This document shows positions 58,970 to 64,000 of a stretch of 64,000 bases of DNA, in pieces. The DNA lies in assembly GCA_963693315.1 (NCBI GenBank), contig OY856186.1, positions 85,491,116 to 85,555,115 of the forward strand, read 5' to 3'. Each line of letters opens with the position of its first letter. Within the stretch, counting starts at the first letter, position 1. Under the pieces are notes generated by a model. The model did no database searches and was not told where the DNA came from. It saw nothing but the letters and a program-made list of their open reading frames with translations. The position numbers and the translations under genes were made by a program. The DNA comes from Diogma glabrata. Its lineage: Eukaryota > Arthropoda > Insecta > Diptera > Cylindrotomidae.

Positions 58970-60993
58970 ACTTCCCGATATGGGAAGTTATTGTTTTTGG
59001 GTCGATTTTCGAAATCGGAATTTTTTTGATATCTTTACGTTTCATGACCTCCTGAAGCTGTTTATACTATTTTTAGCTGGCAGTCTGTATGTGTGTGTGT
59101 GTATGTATGTATGTGTACATCGCTGTGTGGAGAATTTTTGCCCAACGATTTCTCAACAACGGATATGTCGATTTTAACGAAAATGGTCGCAATCGATGTA
59201 TCTTGTCGTAACTTAGAGCCCAGTCCTTTTCTAGCGAAATTAAATCATTTGTTTTTTAGTGGTTTCCAAAAAACTGAAAATCATCTCTTGCAAATATCAT
59301 AAGATTAATAAATAATGCTATCATGGTCATGAAGCTTCCATATTGTTTGTCATCATGTCAGAAATTTATAATGACATTTGTATAAACAATTGCTATCTTA
59401 GTTTTTGAGATTTTTAACAAAATGTGAAAAAAATACGTGTTATTTTCTTTATGCAAACGCATGATATCTGGATGAAACTTTTGTATGTAAATGACTGCAA
59501 CCGCATCCGGGTTTACTTGAATATCAAAAACTTGAGTTATTTTCTAAATTTGACAAACAGGTCTGAGGTTCGAGAGTAGATTGCCTGGTCAACTATTTAT
59601 TAACTTCCCGATATGAGAAGTTATTGTTTTTGGGTCGATTTTCGAAATCGAAATGTTTATAATATCTTTACGTTTCAAGACCTCCTGAAGCTGTTTAGGC
59701 TAATTTTAGCTGGCAGTATGTATGTGTGTGTGGGTATGTGCGTGTGTATCATCGTATGTGGACAAACATTTGTCCAACGCTCTCTCAACAAAGGATGATC
59801 CAATTTCAACTTCTATGGTCACAATCGATATATCTTTTCGTAACTCTCAGCTCAGTCCTTTTCTAATGAAATCAGTTCATTAATTTTTTAGGGGTTTCCA
59901 AAAAACTGAATATCATCTCTTGCAAGTATTACTAGAATAAATAATGCTATCAAGATCATTTACCTCCCATTTTGTTTGTCATCATGTCAGCCATTTATAA
60001 TGACATTTGTATAAACAATTTCTATCTTGCTTTTTGAGTTTTTTAAGAAAATTTGAAAAATAGGCGTTATTTTCATTACGTAAACGCATGAGAACTTGAT
60101 GAAACTTTTGAATTAAAATGAGCCGCAAACGCATCCGGTTTTATTTGAATATGGAAAATGTGCTATTTTAAATCAGCTATTTTCAAAATTTGACAAAGAA
60201 GTCGGGGAGGATGTCTGTGGTTCGTTGAACAACTTTTTTTTTAGACTTCTCAGTCTTGACATTTAATTTTGTTGAAACTTAGAGCATAAGGTTTTTGTAA
60301 TGTTTATAGTAGTTTTGCAACTTGCTGCTTTTTTAATGTTCGAAGTTAAGGTGGGGGACAAAAAAATAAACACACTTTTTTGGAAATAACTTAAAAACTA
60401 AGCAGTCGATAGTTCATTGAAAAGTTTTTTTGAAATATTTGGATTTTTTTTTTGATTTTTTTAAACCAAACTCGATTCCTTAAAACAAACTTTTGTTTTA
60501 CTATCTCCTTATCAATGTCCATAAAATATTGATAAAAAATAATATTCATAATTTTCTTGTTGTCAGTAGGGGTGGACAAACACATTGTATAACTGTAAGA
60601 AATTTCAAGTTGATAGCACTTATAGTTTTTGAGAAAATCGATTATGTAGAAATTCGGACGGACACCGAAGTCTCACCAATAGGGTACCGTTTTTACTTTT
60701 TCAAAGTACGGAACCCTAAAAATGGTGATATTGTTTGAGAAAAATCGAAGAAAATTTAGCAACGTTGACAAAGTAGACTGTAAGTAGACTCCACCGCTAG
60801 TTATTTTTAAATATATGGTGCAATGAAAATCTTCTTTCCGGTGTAACCAAAAGATGAAAAAATGACAATTAATTGCAAGTCTTAGAAAGAGAATTTCAAT
60901 TTATTAAAGTTTTAAGAAAATATCTTTATGTTACCTATTTAACTTAACGGGAAGTTCTTGGCGTGGCCGCTATGGTCACCCCTACCCTACTAG
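58970..60993 (+). mobile_element. Helitron/Helentron-like element with palindromic 5' start
   Basis: It starts with the palindrome CTTCCCGATATGGGAAG (58971) and contains a second, tandem copy of the first ~630 bases beginning at 59601 (same palindrome, GTTTTTGGGTCGATTTTCGA, GACCTCCTGAAGCTGTTTA). It ends with GGGAAGTTCTTG, an imperfect hairpin GTGGCC..GGTCAC (60963-60979), ten bases, then CTAG at 60990-60993 followed by T. No Rep-helicase coding. The palindromic start and CTAG end suggest a non-autonomous Helitron/Helentron. Confidence 0.65.
60350..60716 (+). mobile_element. Tail of the ACGGAACCCTAAAA element, nested
   Basis: CACTTATAGTTTTTGAGAAA, TCTCACCAATAGGGTACCGT and TACGGAACCCTAAAAA match the terminal region of the element at 18500-18626 (CATTTATAGTTTACGAGATA, TCTCACCAATAGTGTTCCGT). 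Only the terminal few hundred bases are present, inside the Helitron-like element. Confidence 0.6.
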
Positions 60994-61161
60994 TTTTATT
61001 TTATTTTCAAAAATTATTATATAAACTAAAGACATGAGCGTAAGCTCCAAAGTTTACGGTCAATCTAAAAAAGTGTACCTTTTTATTATTATTTCATACG
61101 AACCGGAAATAGAGAAAACGAGAACAAAAGAGATATATATATACATATATAGGGTGTAACA

Positions 61162-61173
61162 TCCTCCTCCTCT
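61162..61173 (-). promoter_or_regulatory. Polypurine tract of the gypsy remnant
   Basis: TCCTCCTCCTCT on the plus strand reads AGAGGAGGAGGA on the minus strand and abuts TGTTACACC. In LTR retrotransposons this tract primes plus-strand DNA synthesis just upstream of the 3' LTR. Supported by position about 100 bases after the pol stop. Confidence 0.6.
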
Positions 61174-61269
61174 GAAGTGAACCTGGAGAATACATCATCT
61201 TAGATACAAGATGGTGAATTGTCCAAGCGAACTACAGAAAATAAATATTAATTTAATATTAATTTAATT

Positions 61270-62945
61270 ATTCAACTAATATGTTTAGTCATAATAACGT
61301 CAGGTTTTTGTAAAACGGGACCCGAACCAGAAGTAGTCGGAACAGAAGGCTCAGAAGCAATAACCGGATTTTCTGGTTTCGTTATACTTTTGGGTTGTGT
61401 TTGTGGTCAACGAGTTACAATTGGTGTGACAGACGCCTTTACATAATACGGACGTAACTAAGATACATGAAAAGAACCCAACTCATCCCTTTCCACTGTT
61501 TCAATTATATAAGATTGTCAAACTTTTGGGGTTTTATCCTATATGGACCATCCCCACGAGAAATAAATTTGGCAGTTATACCTTTTTAGCACTGCTCAAA
61601 AAGTTTGTCTTTAACAGCCACAATTCATGATTGAGGAAAATAATACGTCTTCTTTTCTTGTCAGCTTGCCCTTTCCTAATGTCCTGCTAATGTTCATAAA
61701 TATCCAATGCTATGCAAAAATATCCTATGCTATGCAATTTGAGTAAGTGAGTGGTTATATGTGGAATCAGTTTCTCGCTTTGTACTATAGCACGAAAATC
61801 GTGTTGTATATCATTAAGAGTACGAAGTTCGCAACCAAACGTTAAATAAGCCGTTGTAAACCCTGTCGACGCACATTTAGTAGAATTTATCGCGAAGCAA
61901 AGGAAATCTAATGATTTTGGCTATTCTCTAGGATCCCCATTCTCTAGAATTGCCATTCTCTAGGACGTAGTCGATGACTTTCTTTCGCATACCTACCCAG
62001 TAAAATTTTTGACTTATTTCGTCAATTGTTCAATCTAAATCATAGTGACCCACGGTTGAAGAGTCATGGTGCTCTTTCAAAATCTCAACTAGAGAATTTT
62101 TCAGGACGACTAATTGAGCTTCCCGAGAATTGCGATCTGAAAAATGGCAAAAGAGCACCCCACCTTCCATTACGTATCCTCTTCGAATATAAATGATTAA
62201 GTCACGATCGTCGTTTTCAAAAGATTAAATTATTTTCTTGACGTTCTCTCTTCTAACTGATTTAGATGCATTATTGCCAAACCTTTTGTATGAAATATCA
62301 AAATCTATCGAGTTGTTTTAACACAAGGAGGTCTAGAAAGCGTCTCAGCAACCACTTTGCATTTTCCTGAAGCGTAAAAAAATGTTTGATTGTAAGTTTG
62401 TATGTAAAGCCCATCGAGCTTATTGACCGACCAGAGAGGGCAAAGAAAACAATCATTTTAGAGCTTGATGATCTTTTCTAACACACACTTATGCACTATA
62501 TTCTCTAAATTTTTTAAAATCCCAGACAACTGCCGAAGCTTCCCTTTTCGTTGTGCTGTAATCGCGTTGAGCGGAAGTAAGTCATATTGGATGGGTTTTT
62601 CATCTTCATCCTCTATTTGTAACAAGAATGGCTAGCATCAGTACAAACAATACGTTTCGCTTGGTTCGGCTTGAATCAAATAGTTACTAACAAATTCTTT
62701 AATTTTTGGAAGTCTTGCTCATCTTCCCATTTCAAATGTTCAATTTTGTAAGATTGCTTTACGGTTTAGAAATACCTGCAAAATGTAGTATAAATTTACA
62801 ATATCATAAAGATGTTTGTAAAAAAGATGACGGACATTATTAGGTTTAGACACATATAAATTGCATTGACCTTTTCTGTATTCGGAAGAATTCCGTCTTG
62901 CGTAATTGAGTTACCTAAGAGTTTTATTTCCGTACGCAAGATATT
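61270..62945 (-). pseudogene. Ty3/gypsy pol remnant (RT thumb, RNase H, integrase)
   Basis: From high to low coordinates on the minus strand: an RT-connection segment SITQDGILPN (about 62890), KLKNLLVT (about 62695), the RNase H region LLQIEDEDEKPIQY (about 62600), a GKCKVVAETLSRPP segment (about 62345), then integrase. Integrase motifs are YVMEGGVLF-like (about 62180), KEHHDSPTVGHYGLE-like (about 62050-62090), KNFTGW (about 62005) and a C-terminal TAKFISRGDGPYRI (about 61545-61580). A proline- and serine-rich tail ends at a stop near 61276. Many frameshifts. RT catalytic motifs are missing because the composite array element begins at about 62950, so the gypsy copy was split or truncated there. 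Confidence 0.78.
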
Positions 62946-62950
62946 ACATT

Positions 62951-63365
62951 TTACTTCGGTCTGAAAGACCTAATTCATGAGCCAAAATTGAAATTCTTAC
63001 CCCCACTTTTTTTGGCATTTCTCGACGTTTTAGGACCTATTGATTCTAAAAAAGCAAAAAAAAAAAATGTATGTCTGTCTGCCGGCCGTCCGGCCGTCAT
63101 TACCTACGCTGCAGGGAAAACCGCTGGAGGGATTTCAAAAATTTTTTTTTCTAAAAATAGGTATACTCAAGGGACAGGTCCGAATGGACGCTGTGTTCGA
63201 TAACTGTACCGGAAGTGTGTCAAAAAAATCATTAAGTGTGTCAAAACAAGGAAATTTGCATATTTTTGGCTTAAAAAACGTTCATTTTAAGTGATTACGA
63301 GTAGGAACATTAAATTTGGAGAGATCTTGATTGGTATGTGAGATCAAAAACTAGATTATTGCATT
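62951..63365 (+). mobile_element. Unique end of the composite array element (right copy)
   Basis: Starts ACTTCGGTCTGAAAGACC and aligns in inverted orientation with 1111-1364: TTCATGAGCC, AGGACCTATTGATTCTAAAA, GTATGTCTGTCTGCCGGCC, CCGGAAGTGTGTCAAAAAAA (or close variants on the other copy). Its start truncates the gypsy pol remnant, so it is the younger insertion there. Confidence 0.65.
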
Positions 63366-64000
63366 ATAAGTTTGTCAAAAAAAAGTTGTCAAGTGTGTCA
63401 AAAGAAAGATTTTTATTTATTTTTTTACCTAATTTTTTGGACAAAATATAAAATTAATTGTTTGTTTGAAATGAAGTTTTATTTTATTATTATTGAGAAT
63501 TATGGCATTATAAGTTTGTCAAAAAAGTGTTGTCAAGTGTGTCAAAAGAAAGATTTTTATTTAATAAAATAAAATTGTTTGTTTGAAATGAAATTTTATT
63601 ATTATTATTGAGAATTATGGCATTATAAGTTTGTCAACAAAATGTTGTCAAGTGTGTCAAAAGATTTTTATTTAGTTTTTTACCCAATTTTTTGGAAAAA
63701 AATAGATTGTTTGTTTGAAATGAAATTTTATTATTATTATTGAGAATTATGGCATTATAAGTTTGTCAAAAAATGTTGTCAAGTGTGTCAAAAGAAAGGT
63801 TTTTATTTATTTTTTACCCAATTTTTTTAGAAAAAAATAAAATTACTAGTTCGTATGACATGATATTTTATTATTATTATAGAGAATTATGGCATTATAA
63901 GTTTGTCAAAAAATAATGTCAAGTGTGTCAAAAAATGATTTCATTTAATTTTTTAGCCAATATTTTGGGGAAAAAAATGAAACTGTTTTTATGACGTAAA
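63366..64000 (+). repeat. Tandem array with CAAGTGTGTCAAAAG units (right copy)
   Basis: ATAAGTTTGTCAAAAAA marks units near 63367, 63511, 63626, 63758 and 63898 (periods 144, 115, 132, 140). This is the reverse complement of the array at 536-1110. It runs off the right edge. Confidence 0.9.

Larger units (their letters stand above)
58684..61161 (-). repeat. Putative gypsy 3' LTR interrupted by a Helitron-like element
   Basis: On the minus strand an A/G polypurine tract AGAGGAGGAGGA (plus-strand 61162-61173) is followed immediately by TGTTACACCCTATATATG, the expected start of a 3' LTR, 3' of a gypsy pol remnant. The LTR would run 61161-60994, be interrupted by the element at 58970-60993, and resume at 58969-58684, ending GTTAGAACA. 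TGTT..AACA are proper LTR ends; the summed LTR is about 456 bp. It carries AATAAAA-type signals. The second LTR is not in the window, so this cannot be checked internally. Confidence 0.55.

Noticed and set aside
58791..59045. 84-codon minus-strand frame with clustered Cys
   Set aside because: It straddles the proposed LTR/Helitron junction, so it is a chimera of two elements.
59093..59302. Frame with CVYVCMCTSLCG resembling a cysteine-rich peptide
   Set aside because: It lies across a TGTGTG microsatellite inside a Helitron-like repeat and its tandem sister copy lacks the frame.

Overview
This window looks like repeat-dense, gene-poor arthropod DNA, most likely insect. It is strongly AT-rich. 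Every recognisable protein remnant belongs to a transposable element (TE). The TE mix fits an arthropod: R1/LOA-type and other non-LTR retrotransposons, Ty3/gypsy, Penelope-like, THAP/P-type transposase, hAT, CACTA-type ends, Tc1/mariner-like MITEs and Helitron ends. I found no intact host gene, no rRNA, no functional tRNA and nothing bacterial. Every coding remnant carries frameshifts, stops or truncations.

Layout. 0-1.4 kb: a tandem-array element (AT-rich minisatellite, then units carrying TTTGACACACTTG). An inverted relative closes the window at 62.95-64 kb and a truncated relative sits at 14.0-14.9 kb. 2.3-4.4 kb: a hairpin-ended element with ~290-bp internal repeats. Its inverted relative at 15.9-18.6 kb lies between the gag and protease/RT remnants of a decayed Ty3/gypsy element (15.1-20.7 kb). 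5.2 kb: a long (TA)n tract. 5.8-7.35 kb: 5'-truncated LINE A with poly(A), fused to a tRNA-like SINE. 10.0-10.8 kb: hAT-type element with 8-bp target duplications. 11.1-11.8 kb: a 36-bp minisatellite. 21.1-23.5 kb: CACTA-ended element with ~0.5-kb inverted arms. 24.8-25.5 kb: nested-hairpin element. 25.5-28.9 kb: degraded R1/LOA-type LINE B with endonuclease, RT and RNase H. 33.0-35.7 kb: palindromic MITE and a ~0.6-kb higher-order repeat array. 39.2-40.7 kb and 43.9-44.7 kb: THAP/P-type transposase remnants. 41.7-43.6 kb: Penelope-like element split by a palindromic MITE inside its GIY-YIG motif. 45.9-48.8 kb: long-inverted-arm DNA transposon with a broken transposase. 49.0-52.0 kb: MITEs and LINE C. 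52.9-55.5 kb: LTR-like direct repeats around a non-coding modular interior. 56.4-61.2 kb: LINE A scraps, Helitron ends, and a Helitron-like element inside a gypsy LTR. 61.2-62.95 kb: gypsy pol remnant on the minus strand.

The elements do not work together as a pathway. What the window records is an insertion history: several insertions can be ordered because they interrupt older elements. All identifications rest on motifs and by-eye alignment. I see no convincing previously undescribed functional system. The best leads are the two long-arm DNA transposons, the modular non-coding LTR-type element, the ordered nestings and the frame-preserving minisatellite.
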